A stretch of 11,311 bases of DNA from Endomicrobiia bacterium (GCA_009782015.1 WQUP01000149.1:1-11311), one strand, 5' to 3'. Shown: positions 1 through 6,803, counted from the first letter of the stretch. Numbers and translations are program-made. The notes: generated by a model from the sequence alone, not told the origin.

Positions 1-8
1 TTTTAATG

Positions 9-1019
9 TTATCTTGCCACAAACAGCGCGGCTATCATCGTTATTCCCAAGCTTATTGTGGCTATCGTCGCGCCGCTTTTCGAAGACGAAGAGCCTGAGG
101 AAGATGTTCCTTTTGACATGCTATTGAGCTTTTGTTCTATTCTGTTGATATCGGACTGTGTCTGGCTTTGGGATCTGCTTATCTCTTTTCTGATATCGGT
201 CGTAGTGGGCACGTCGGCGACGGTTTTCTTTATTTCGCTCAGCTGCCTGCTTATATTTGTTACGTCCGCGGCTCCCGCCGAAGAAGCGCCGGCATACGCC
301 GCTCTGGAATCGATTTCGTCTATTCTTTTCGACAAAGCCACATAGTTGCTCTGAATCTGGGCGAGGGTATTTTTCAATTCGGCGATTTCTTTCTGCGAGG
401 GCTGAACTGCTCCCTTTGCCGTGCTGCCCGCGCTCATGCCGCTTATTTTCTGAGACAGATTGTCGAGCCTTGCATTGATGTCGTTCAAATCTTGAGTTAC
501 AGAGGCAGCCTGCGCGGATGTACCGGAATTTTTGGCATTTGCCGCAACCTGCTGCTGTAGATCTTTGAAAACTTTGGAACTTTTAAGGCTGTTATCCAAA
601 AGCTGCGGCATATTCGGTTTTATTTCCGCAAGTATGCTGTCGGTATCGAGCGAAGCTTTTGCCGGCGCCGCGGGCTGTTTTTGAAGCGCCGTGACTTTAC
701 CTTTCAAATCGTCAAATTCCTGACGCGTAATCGAAACGACTGCAACGGGCACAGGAGTATCCGCCGCTGTTCCCTTGGTCTTTTTATCGTACTCGTAAAT
801 GGCCTGTAATAAAGTTCCCCTTGTTATTGGTTCGTCTTCCACAAAGACGGTCTCGCCGTATCTGTCTATAAACTTAGGCATCTTTTTAGCCAATTCGTTT
901 ATAATTTCTCTCATGACGGGATCGTTCACGTCGCGCTTTGCCGCTGAAAAAGCGGGAGACAAACTAGTTGACAACAATGCCGCTGCGGCAAGCAAAGACA
1001 AAATTTTATTTATTTTCAC
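9..1019 (-). CDS. Secreted coiled-coil protein with C-terminal membrane anchor
   Basis: I do not recognise a named family. The 336-aa product has a signal peptide (about 1-26, cleavage near AFSAA), then a short segment at 59-80 with an EPITR motif followed by a helix, reminiscent of the end of an S-layer-homology (SLH) repeat. Long Gln/Lys/Ser-rich, heptad-like segments follow (about 98-115, 145-195, 205-240, 252-300), then a Ser/Gly-rich linker (303-315) and a hydrophobic segment at 316-335 ending in AR. This order resembles Omp-alpha-type tethers of outer membrane to cell wall; that is inference, and only one weak SLH-like motif is visible. The start is GTG: an AGGGGGGAG tract lies just upstream, and no better start precedes the signal peptide. 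It is the last gene of the four-gene surface operon, 9 bases after the PorV-like gene. The stop is at 9-11. No terminator is visible in the few bases left. Confidence 0.8.
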   Translation of the reverse strand: MKINKILSLLAAAALLSTSLSPAFSAAKRDVNDPVMREIINELAKKMPKFIDRYGETVFVEDEPITRGTLLQAIYEYDKKTKGTAADTPVPVAVVSITRQEFDDLKGKVTALQKQPAAPAKASLDTDSILAEIKPNMPQLLDNSLKSSKVFKDLQQQVAANAKNSGTSAQAASVTQDLNDINARLDNLSQKISGMSAGSTAKGAVQPSQKEIAELKNTLAQIQSNYVALSKRIDEIDSRAAYAGASSAGAADVTNISRQLSEIKKTVADVPTTTDIRKEISRSQSQTQSDINRIEQKLNSMSKGTSSSGSSSSKSGATIATISLGITMIAALFVAR

Positions 1020-1028
1020 CGCTCCCCC

Positions 1029-2063
1029 CTAGAAATAAAAATTTAAAGAAAATTTATTTTGCTGGTCAAAAATATTTCCCATGGACAACGCGTAATCCAG
1101 CTGCAAAAACTTGCCGAACACTACCAAATCAAGTCCGAAACCCGCGCTGTAGGCAATATTTTGGTTTATGGTTTCTTTTATCTCGTAACGGCTTTCCAAA
1201 GCCAAGCCGTTTACGCCGCCTCTCAAATGAAGCGCGCTGAGCCCGAACATCCCTTGGGAAGACACAAGATACGTCAGCTCGGCGCCTATATTTGTGCTTA
1301 GAGGGTAATCCTGCACCTGCACAAGATCAAAAGCTCCCAAAAGTTTAAAATTCTCGCTCAATGAAAATGAGTTTGACACGCCGAAACGAGTGGTCAAAGG
1401 AGCGTTGTCACTATCCCCTCCGTCCCAGCTCATAGCCGCGCCCTTGCCTAGAAAAAGGCCAAAATTAAGCGTTTCGAATATGTTGTAAATCACGCCGGCG
1501 TCAAAATCATAACCGCTTGCAGAACCGCCTCCGGAAGCGTCCATATTTTCCGTAATATATTTAATTGATGCGCCTGCGTACAAATTGGTGGTATCCTCCC
1601 ATATCGGAATACCCCACGAAAGATAAAACGCGTTTTGAGTGTCCGGGAAAGTTCCTGTCTGGTTGCCGCGGTCATCAGACCCAATAACATTATCCATAGC
1701 GGAATTTATATACCCCAAAGCAAAAACCGAGTTGCCGAGAATTGTAGTAAATTTGTTCGCGGGCACGGAAAACGCAAGAAAATTATGAGTAGGAACAATG
1801 TCTTTTTGGCCGGGCCATTCATCCGCCGCGCCTGCGGAGCTCATGCCGGTTATGCTGTAATCCTGTATTCTGGCAAGACCGGCCGGATTCCAATAAACCG
1901 CGCTGGTATCGTCGCTTATCGAAGTAAACGCGCCTCCCATGCCCAGCGCCTTGGCTCCGACGCCTTTGGATAAAAATGCGGCGCCGCCGGTTGCAGCGTA
2001 AGAGTTAGCCGACAGCGCGAAAACAAGAAGCAGCGGAATTATCTTTTTTACAATATTTTTCAT
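1029..2063 (-). CDS. PorV/PorQ-like outer-membrane beta-barrel protein
   Basis: The 344-aa product has a signal peptide (1-23, cleaved after SYA). A conserved N-terminal block at about 34-66 (GVGAKALGMGGAFTSISDD, then AVYWNPAGLA) is the hallmark of PorV/PorQ (UPF0164-like, FadL-related) barrels. The rest alternates short beta-strand-like segments with polar loops and ends in aromatic Phe-Tyr-Phe, as expected for an outer-membrane barrel recognised by BamA. In Bacteroidota, PorV is the outer-membrane subunit of type IX secretion that binds cargo C-terminal domains; relatives elsewhere often have no proven role. The ATG lies one base after the stop of the upstream gene, whose last codons hold the GAGGA ribosome-binding site, so the two are probably translationally coupled. 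The upstream gene carries a sorting-type C-terminal domain, which fits a shared export route. The family call is firm; the function is not. Confidence 0.85.
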   Translation of the reverse strand: MKNIVKKIIPLLLVFALSANSYAATGGAAFLSKGVGAKALGMGGAFTSISDDTSAVYWNPAGLARIQDYSITGMSSAGAADEWPGQKDIVPTHNFLAFSVPANKFTTILGNSVFALGYINSAMDNVIGSDDRGNQTGTFPDTQNAFYLSWGIPIWEDTTNLYAGASIKYITENMDASGGGSASGYDFDAGVIYNIFETLNFGLFLGKGAAMSWDGGDSDNAPLTTRFGVSNSFSLSENFKLLGAFDLVQVQDYPLSTNIGAELTYLVSSQGMFGLSALHLRGGVNGLALESRYEIKETINQNIAYSAGFGLDLVVFGKFLQLDYALSMGNIFDQQNKFSLNFYF

Positions 2064-2064
2064 T

Positions 2065-3279
2065 TTATTTCCTCAGTATCGCAAAAGATACGTAACGCCT
2101 GTTTTCTTTGCTTCCCTTTGCTATTATCTCGCATATATAAACGCCGCTGGCAAGAGAATCTCCCGAGTAACTTCTGCTGTCCCATTTGTCCGTATCGTTT
2201 ACTCCGGCGCGACGATACTGTTCGCTTACGAGCTTCTTTACAATTCTTCCGGCGCGGTCATATATATTTATCGTGACGTAAGACGGTTCCGAAAGAACAT
2301 ATTTTATTGTCAGCAGCCCGTTTTTCGGATTATACGGAGACGGGTACGGAATAAGCACCGGTATGGGATCGCTGCTTACTGTAAAGATACTTGTGCTGTA
2401 TAGATACCGTGGATCCCCAGGCGAATGGACAGCAATCATTAAAATATATTCCTTGCCTGAAATCAGGACGCCGTTATATTTATAATCGATTACCGCACTC
2501 AGATGATCCGAGGAAACACTAACGCCGTTGCCTAATAGATTTCCTGTCGTATAAGAAACAGTCGAACCCGACACTTTATCCAACATATAGATATTTATAT
2601 CGCTCGCGGTAAAAGTACTGGGAGACACTATGCCGGCAGTTATATGAGGAGAAGGCAATGCCGACACGTTAGGCTGCGAAATGATTATTTTATTCTGAAT
2701 TGCGGTAACCGTTACTTGAAAAGTTGCCGTATTTCCTATAGGATTAGAGTCGCTCTGGGCAAACCATTGTATATAGTTGGTTCCGGTCTGCACCTGTATA
2801 TGCCCGTTGGTATCGGTAAACGTAGAATAAATAATTGTTGTAGAGACGCTGACAGTATTGGTTGAAGCCGGAACAGCGGTGTAAATAAAGGTAAAAGGTC
2901 CGGTTTCATCTGTAGGAGGCGTTTGTGAAATTTTATACCCTACTGTTCTTATGTTACCGCTGCTCGTCTGTACGGTAATACCCACATCCATGGTGGCGCT
3001 GGTAACATTTTCCGTAGAAGAAAAAGCATAAAAAACTATATTCGGATTTATTACTTTTATCGCAGCCAAATGTCCGGTAACAAAATTAAAATCCATGCCG
3101 CGCTGGCTTACGACTATCCCGTCATTGACGGAAGAAGAATTTTTATATTGTCCGTCGTTTGAAAGGGTATCCATAGCTGCGCCGTTAGTAACGTTTATCT
3201 GGTTTGACTGCGCATAAAGAAGCGGAGTCAACGATAAAACAAGCAAAATAAGCGCCGAAACTATTTTTATATTTCTCAT
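2065..3279 (-). CDS. Secreted protein with C-terminal FlgD-Ig / T9SS-type sorting-like domain
   Basis: The 404-aa product starts with a signal peptide (1-23, cleaved near LYA-Q). Residues 24-300 are Ser/Thr/Val-rich and beta-strand-like, with no motif I recognise; they may form Ig-like or adhesin-like domains. The C-terminus (about 302-404) is a FlgD-Ig-type domain: a YPSPYNPKNG entry (312-321), TIKYVLSEPSYVTINIYD strands, a GRIVKKL turn, KWD, then DSLASGVYICEI and a final basic strand. In Bacteroidota such domains direct proteins through type IX secretion; in other phyla similar domains are found on many secreted proteins without proof of that route. The ATG overlaps the upstream stop (ATGA), indicating coupling with the 750-aa gene, and the next gene begins one base after its stop. 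Cargo or partner of the adjacent PorV-like barrel is an inference from this neighbourhood. Confidence 0.8.
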   Translation of the reverse strand: MRNIKIVSALILLVLSLTPLLYAQSNQINVTNGAAMDTLSNDGQYKNSSSVNDGIVVSQRGMDFNFVTGHLAAIKVINPNIVFYAFSSTENVTSATMDVGITVQTSSGNIRTVGYKISQTPPTDETGPFTFIYTAVPASTNTVSVSTTIIYSTFTDTNGHIQVQTGTNYIQWFAQSDSNPIGNTATFQVTVTAIQNKIIISQPNVSALPSPHITAGIVSPSTFTASDINIYMLDKVSGSTVSYTTGNLLGNGVSVSSDHLSAVIDYKYNGVLISGKEYILMIAVHSPGDPRYLYSTSIFTVSSDPIPVLIPYPSPYNPKNGLLTIKYVLSEPSYVTINIYDRAGRIVKKLVSEQYRRAGVNDTDKWDSRSYSGDSLASGVYICEIIAKGSKENRRYVSFAILRK

Positions 3280-5528
3280 TGCAGGTTCACCAATGCCAAT
3301 ATTTTACCCTTTGGCCCCGAAGAGTTTTCAAGAGCTTTTCCTATTATCGTTCCCGCTTTCGGATCAGACGGCGCTTTCATGGCGCATCCGGGAGTCGAAG
3401 AAGCTACAAGCAAGTCGCCGCGTTTAATATCCCCGCCTTCGTTAGTCACATTGACGGGAACTTTGCCTACCAAAGCAAGCTGATACCCCGCAGCTTCGGA
3501 ATTTAAAACTATGCCCGGCTTTGTAGAAACAACGCCGGCAACTTTAGTATCGTTTGCCGTTTTGGATTTTTCTATATAACCGTCTTTTGTTTGCGAGATA
3601 ATCACTACATCTCCCGGAGATAAATTATCTGACGACGGATATATTTCGGCAAGGTCGGCAGGAGCACCATTTATTGTGGTGGCATATAAGTTAGTAATCG
3701 TCCCGCTGCTTGCGGTAATAGTCCCGACAGTAATAACAGAAGACGAAGTCAACGGGGCTTGCGCAGCCCCCCAAGATAAATCCGTACCATTGGCTGTTGT
3801 TAAAAATTGTCCCGGAGACGCAGTTCCGGCAGACAACTTTTTGAGCGTTACTGCCGAATCCGCTATCTTTGCCGTCGTTACATTTAAATCTGCTATTTTT
3901 GATGTCGTTACCTTACCGTCAACTATAGAAGCGTTTACTGCACCTGTTGATCCGCTGACGCTTACATCCTGACTACTGGCGGAAGATAAAGTTATTGCGG
4001 GAATTGTAACGGTTGGAGTTGCCCAAGATAAATTTCCGACGGTGCTGGAGTCGTACATAAGATACTGACCGCTTGTTCCGCTGGTGCCGGGAGATAACTT
4101 AGCTTTTGTTACCTTGCCGTCAACTATAGAAGCATTTACTGCACCTGTTGATCCGCTGACGCTTACATCCTGATTACTGGCGGAAGATAAAGTTATCGCA
4201 GGCGGTACAAAGGTCGGAGCTGCCCAAGATAAATTTCCTCCGGTGTCACTTGTGAGATATTGACCGTTAGTAGCAGGAAGACTAGGATACAACTTAACTC
4301 CCGTTACCGCATGATCCGCTATCTTTGTTGTCGTTACCGCATTGGGATTTATAGCAGAAGTAACAGAATTTGTATTACCACCAATATTTACATCTTGGCC
4401 AGTTGCAGATGTCAAATTTATAGTAGGCAAAGTAAATGTTGGAACTGCCCAAGATAAAGTTGTACCGTTGTTTGTTAAAAACTGCCCGCTGACTAATGAC
4501 GGTACTGGATTAATTACTGAAAGTGTCGTGCCGTTATTTGTTAACCCGCCACCGATAGATAATGATCCGAGTGTTCCAGATGTACTCGTATATGTGACAA
4601 TGTATCCCGCTGTTCCCGAAATTATATTTTGCTTGTTTGACAATGCCGTATTTACAGCATTTGAACTTATAGGGCTTGTAGAAGTATTGACAGCCGATTC
4701 TATTGTGTACCATGTAGGAGTGGTACCGTTTGCTCCTAAATAGCGATTAGTACCGCTAACTGCCGGCAAAGGATTAGTTACCACTACGCTTGTTCCGTTA
4801 TCATTTAATCCAGTTCCAAAACTAGCCCATTGTACGCCTGATCCGGTAGCTCTGAGATACTGCCCGACTGTTCCTCCGGAAGACGGCAACGGATAAGTCA
4901 CAGAAAGCGTTCCGTTCGTATTGGTCAATCCTGTACCGGCAGGATTCGTCCAGCTAGTGCCTCCGGCATTTGCCATCAGATACTTATAATTATCACCTGG
5001 ATTACCAGGCGTTGGAAATGTACCTGAAACCGCAGCCCAAGATATATTGGTACCGTCTGTTTTAAGAAAGTATCCATTTGTGGCTGTACCTGCAGCAAGT
5101 TTAGCACCTGTTATAGCGCCGTTTCGCACATTTAAAGCATACGGACTTACCGTAATCTGAGTTCTGGCTAAGGTTATACTAGACGGAAGAGGCGATGGCA
5201 AACCTGAGATTGTCACTTCAAGATAAAGCGGCCGATCCATCTGCGCTGCTGTAAAATTTGTAAAATCCAAAGTGACGGCATATATCCCGTTGGTTATTAT
5301 TGCACTCGTACTTGATATTGTGGGAAACGTCATAGTGGCATTGCCGGTTGCCGTATCGTAAATTTTGAATGAAAAATTAGCCGGACTCGTAGTGCTAACA
5401 GGAAATCCGGACGCATCGGTAAGCCTGCCCTGAAATGCTACCTGCGTGCTCACATCAGCAAAGGCCGCTGAAGCCGAGAACAAAAATACCGACATAGAAA
5501 ATGCAAACACTGCCAATAATTTTTTCAT
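3276..5528 (-). CDS. Secreted repetitive fibre-like protein with conserved C-terminal domain
   Basis: The 750-aa product has a signal peptide (1-24, ending FADV). The N-terminal domain (about 25-135) contains FQGRLTDASGFPV and F-x-IYD blocks, often seen at the start of large secreted proteins. Residues 140-590 form a low-complexity, Thr/Ser/Gly/Asn-rich shaft of degenerate repeats built on G-Q-Y/F-L-x-x-x-G-x-x-LSWA units and on SKIAD/TTAKIAD/GVKL units, like phage-tail or adhesin fibres. Two 67-codon units are near-identical in DNA. The C-terminal domain (about 622-750: DLAEIYP, GDVVIIS, VAGVVSTKPGIVLN, LVGKVPVNV, GDLLVASSTPGCAMKA, GTIIGKALE) is well ordered. It resembles the C-terminal domain of tail-fibre-like proteins, some of which act as assembly chaperones with self-cleavage; processing here is not shown. 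An AAGAGGA ribosome-binding site precedes the ATG by 4 bases. It is the first gene of the surface operon. No phage genes are nearby, so a cell-surface fibre is more likely than a prophage. Confidence 0.85.
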   Translation of the reverse strand: MKKLLAVFAFSMSVFLFSASAAFADVSTQVAFQGRLTDASGFPVSTTSPANFSFKIYDTATGNATMTFPTISSTSAIITNGIYAVTLDFTNFTAAQMDRPLYLEVTISGLPSPLPSSITLARTQITVSPYALNVRNGAITGAKLAAGTATNGYFLKTDGTNISWAAVSGTFPTPGNPGDNYKYLMANAGGTSWTNPAGTGLTNTNGTLSVTYPLPSSGGTVGQYLRATGSGVQWASFGTGLNDNGTSVVVTNPLPAVSGTNRYLGANGTTPTWYTIESAVNTSTSPISSNAVNTALSNKQNIISGTAGYIVTYTSTSGTLGSLSIGGGLTNNGTTLSVINPVPSLVSGQFLTNNGTTLSWAVPTFTLPTINLTSATGQDVNIGGNTNSVTSAINPNAVTTTKIADHAVTGVKLYPSLPATNGQYLTSDTGGNLSWAAPTFVPPAITLSSASNQDVSVSGSTGAVNASIVDGKVTKAKLSPGTSGTSGQYLMYDSSTVGNLSWATPTVTIPAITLSSASSQDVSVSGSTGAVNASIVDGKVTTSKIADLNVTTAKIADSAVTLKKLSAGTASPGQFLTTANGTDLSWGAAQAPLTSSSVITVGTITASSGTITNLYATTINGAPADLAEIYPSSDNLSPGDVVIISQTKDGYIEKSKTANDTKVAGVVSTKPGIVLNSEAAGYQLALVGKVPVNVTNEGGDIKRGDLLVASSTPGCAMKAPSDPKAGTIIGKALENSSGPKGKILALVNLQ
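3907..4001 (-). repeat. Intragenic repeat copy 1 (67-codon spacing)
   Basis: These 95 bases match 4108-4202 at a spacing of exactly 201 bases (67 codons), with 5 mismatches by my count. The unit encodes the AITLSSASxQDVSVSGST and NASIVDGKVT stretch of the fibre shaft. The in-frame spacing points to tandem duplication of a shaft module. Confidence 0.85.
4108..4202 (-). repeat. Intragenic repeat copy 2 (67-codon spacing)
   Basis: Second copy of the 95-base shaft module, matching 3907-4001. The other shaft repeats in this gene are much more degenerate, so this duplication or gene conversion is more recent than the rest. Confidence 0.85.
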
Positions 5529-5536
5529 TGTATCCT

Positions 5537-5614
5537 CTTACTGTTTAGGTAACGGCTTTGCGCAGTTGACGCAGAATCTCAGTCTTCTTCCATCCGGAAC
5601 CGTATTTATATATC
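5537..5614 (-). repeat. 78-bp direct repeat, left copy: orphan 3' end of the kinase gene
   Basis: These 78 bases are identical, base for base, to 6726-6803. On the minus strand they encode the kinase's last residues (YINTVPDGRRL, then CVNCAKPLPKQ and TAA) with nothing of the kinase upstream. No start codon precedes the fragment in frame, so it is not a gene. Its TAA lies only 9 bases before the ATG of the 750-aa gene, and the ribosome-binding site of that gene begins in this stop codon. That looks like the original kinase-to-operon junction. One mismatch beyond the inner edge, four more bases (GCAA) also match. Confidence 0.95.
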
Positions 5615-5792
5615 AGCAACCTGTACGCTTATCGCTGTTTCCCGTGTTTTTTATTCTTTTTATCGTATGTTTAAATTTCATAAGAGCAAAATTTATTTCA
5701 AAACTTGTTTCCGTCTCTGACAAAGATAAATCATTGTCTAAAATCTCAGCGATAATTTCTCCGCCTTTTTGCAGGAGTTTACCCTCGAGTAT
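5613..5792 (-). pseudogene. Truncated coding remnant, unknown family
   Basis: An open frame of 59 codons runs from just after an in-frame TAG (5793-5795) to a TGA at 5613-5615. That TGA is completed only by bases of the adjoining 78-bp repeat. The translation looks protein-like: charged and amphipathic, with GGEIIAEILDNDLSLSETET followed by SFEINFALMKFKHTIKRIKN. There is no usable start at its beginning; the only ATG is at 5681, deep inside. It therefore looks like an internal or C-terminal piece of a gene brought in with the insert and cut at the junction. There is a faint resemblance to the C-terminal helix of flagellar rod-type proteins, which I would not rely on. Confidence 0.4.
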
Positions 5793-5811
5793 CTAAATCA
5801 GGGGCCTGCCA

Positions 5812-5830
5812 CCCCTTTTTTCAAAAGGGG
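5812..5830. repeat. CCCCTTTT/AAAAGGGG hairpin of a dispersed-repeat type
   Basis: A perfect 8-bp stem (5812-5819 with 5823-5830) encloses a 3-base loop and continues directly into the 64-bp repeat on its right. Palindromes of this C4T4/A4G4 form next to AATTTAACTGCC-like sequence look like the dispersed intergenic repeats seen in many draft genomes. The minus strand has no T-run after it, so I do not call it a terminator. Confidence 0.55.
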
Positions 5831-5891
5831 AATTTAACTGCCGTTTCGCCGTTGCCAAACTTCCAAGCTCTCCAAACTTCTAACCTTCCGC
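5828..5891 (-). repeat. 64-bp direct repeat, left copy (HEPN side)
   Basis: Matches 6622-6685 over 64 bases with two mismatches (5846 and 5884), offset 794. On the minus strand it is purine-rich with a roughly 7-base rhythm (TTAGAAG, TTTGGAG, AGCTTGG, AAGTTTG). The last three residues and the TAG stop of the HEPN gene lie inside it. Confidence 0.9.
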
Positions 5892-6272
5892 CGTTATGCC
5901 CAATTCATGTTTTATTTTACTTTCAATCTCTTGGGTGAACTTCCAAGCGTTTTCCGCTTCCTCTTTGCTCGGTTCTTTATAATCATCGGGATATCTTGCG
6001 TCTATATACATATTAAAAATTTCATCAAGCATATTTTCATCTAACTCTAAATCTTTCACGGGCTTGATTTCTGCATACAAGTTTACCAGATCATGCGTTT
6101 TCTGCAAATTCCAGCCATGTTCTATCAAATATGCCTTGAAATACTTCTCTATTGCCTGCTGGCAGTGAAAAATAACGCCGCTTGCAATGACAGCTTCGTC
6201 TCCCATGAGGCGCTCAATTATCTTCATGTCATTATCCGCAATTAATATCCAATCTTTAATTATATTTTTCAT
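5880..6272 (-). CDS. HEPN-domain protein, putative toxin of an MNT/HEPN pair
   Basis: The 130-aa product is a compact all-helical HEPN protein of the usual size for the family. The conserved block FHCQQAIEKYFKAYLI (35-50) is the HEPN core helix; KTHDLVNL (58-65) and DARYPDDY (91-98) are the other typical signatures. HEPN proteins paired with minimal nucleotidyltransferases act as toxins, many as RNases using an R-x4-6-H motif. No such motif is present: the Arg of ARYPDDY is not followed by a His, so RNase activity is doubtful. It may instead belong to the non-RNase-type HEPN group. The start is supported by AGGAAGGA with 6-base spacing, and it overlaps the nucleotidyltransferase gene by 17 bases, so the two are co-translated. 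The stop codon lies inside the 64-bp repeat. Confidence 0.88.
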   Translation of the reverse strand: MKNIIKDWILIADNDMKIIERLMGDEAVIASGVIFHCQQAIEKYFKAYLIEHGWNLQKTHDLVNLYAEIKPVKDLELDENMLDEIFNMYIDARYPDDYKEPSKEEAENAWKFTQEIESKIKHELGITAEG

Positions 6273-6597
6273 ACAGCGTCCTTCCTGTCTTTTCTACTTC
6301 ATCAATGAGATAACTTCCGTCTGACTTTCTTTTTTGGAATTCGGCTCTCGAATAAACTAAAATGTCCATGGCGTATCGGTAGTTTATATCTCTTAACAAT
6401 TTTCTGACATAACATCTTTTATTTAATCTTTCTTTGTATGTCTTTGCAATATCATAATTGTCTAAAATTACCATTAAATCGATATCGCTGCCGCGCACAG
6501 CAGTCCCTTTGGCGTGAGATCCGAACAAAACTATTTTGTACGGGTCTGCCTCTTTCAATCTTTCCACAAGCCGGTTCAATACTGAATCAATTTCCAT
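6256..6597 (-). CDS. Minimal nucleotidyltransferase (MNT), putative antitoxin
   Basis: The 113-aa product (from the start chosen here) is a minimal polymerase-beta-type nucleotidyltransferase. It has the signature G-S-x10-D-x-D at 26-40 (LFGSHAKG, then GSDIDLMV) and a third acidic residue in AMDILVYS (Asp78), giving an intact catalytic triad. In studied MNT/HEPN pairs the MNT neutralises the HEPN toxin, in MntA/HepT by adding AMP to a toxin tyrosine. The frame is open to an ATG at 6615, but that one has no ribosome-binding site and abuts the repeat. The ATG at 6597 has GAAAGG with 7-base spacing and starts the natural MEIDSVLNRL helix, so I prefer it. The gene precedes and overlaps the HEPN gene. 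No convincing promoter is visible upstream; transcription may come from the kinase unit. Confidence 0.88.
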   Translation of the reverse strand: MEIDSVLNRLVERLKEADPYKIVLFGSHAKGTAVRGSDIDLMVILDNYDIAKTYKERLNKRCYVRKLLRDINYRYAMDILVYSRAEFQKRKSDGSYLIDEVEKTGRTLYEKYN

Positions 6598-6604
6598 CTC
6601 ATTA

Positions 6605-6610
6605 CCTTTC
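6605..6610 (-). promoter_or_regulatory. Ribosome-binding site fixing the MNT start
   Basis: GAAAGG on the minus strand lies 7 bases before the ATG at 6597. The alternative ATG at 6615 has only A/T-rich sequence upstream. Confidence 0.55.
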
Positions 6611-6621
6611 AACATTTAAAT

Positions 6622-6685
6622 GGGAATTTAACTGCCGTTCCGCCGTTGCCAAACTTCCAAGCTCTCCAAACTTCTAATCTTCCGC
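6622..6685 (-). repeat. 64-bp direct repeat, right copy (MNT side)
   Basis: Second copy of the repeat at 5828-5891, in the same orientation. Together the copies enclose the MNT and HEPN genes; recombination between them would delete 794 bases, removing both genes. In the left copy the corresponding TAG is the HEPN stop; here it is non-coding. Confidence 0.9.
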
Positions 6686-6725
6686 TCCATCCCAGTGACA
6701 AAGAACAGCGACAAAAAACTCAGCG

Positions 6726-6803
6726 CTTACTGTTTAGGTAACGGCTTTGCGCAGTTGACGCAGAATCTCAGTCTTCTTCCATCCGGAACCGTATTTATAT
6801 ATC
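6726..6803 (-). repeat. 78-bp direct repeat, right copy: 3' end of the intact kinase gene
   Basis: Identical to 5537-5614. This copy is in its coding context as the last codons of the kinase, including the second half of the zinc-ribbon-like motif and the TAA stop. Identity ends one base after the stop: CGCTGAG follows here, AGGATAC in the other copy. Confidence 0.95.

Larger units (their letters stand above)
5615..6725. other. Inserted segment carrying the nucleotidyltransferase/HEPN pair
   Basis: This 1,111-base segment is bounded on both sides by perfect 78-bp copies of the kinase 3' end. From the kinase side it holds 40 bases of unique sequence, a 64-bp repeat, the nucleotidyltransferase gene, the HEPN gene, the second 64-bp repeat, a GGGG/CCCC hairpin and a broken coding fragment. 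No transposase, integrase or recombinase gene is present. Homologous recombination between the 78-bp copies would remove it and restore the kinase next to the surface operon. The insertion history is inferred from the repeat layout. Confidence 0.65.

Noticed and set aside
3276..5528. Tail-fibre-like protein as evidence of a prophage
   Set aside because: It has a signal peptide and lies in an operon of outer-membrane proteins; no phage structural, lysis or integrase genes are present.
5446..5796. 116-codon plus-strand open frame over the insert junction
   Set aside because: It runs antisense through the signal-peptide region of the fibre gene and the duplicated kinase tail, with no start signal or domain.
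5812..5830. Perfect hairpin as a terminator of the MNT/HEPN unit
   Set aside because: No T-run follows on the minus strand, and the sequence continues into a repeat, so a dispersed repeat is the better reading.
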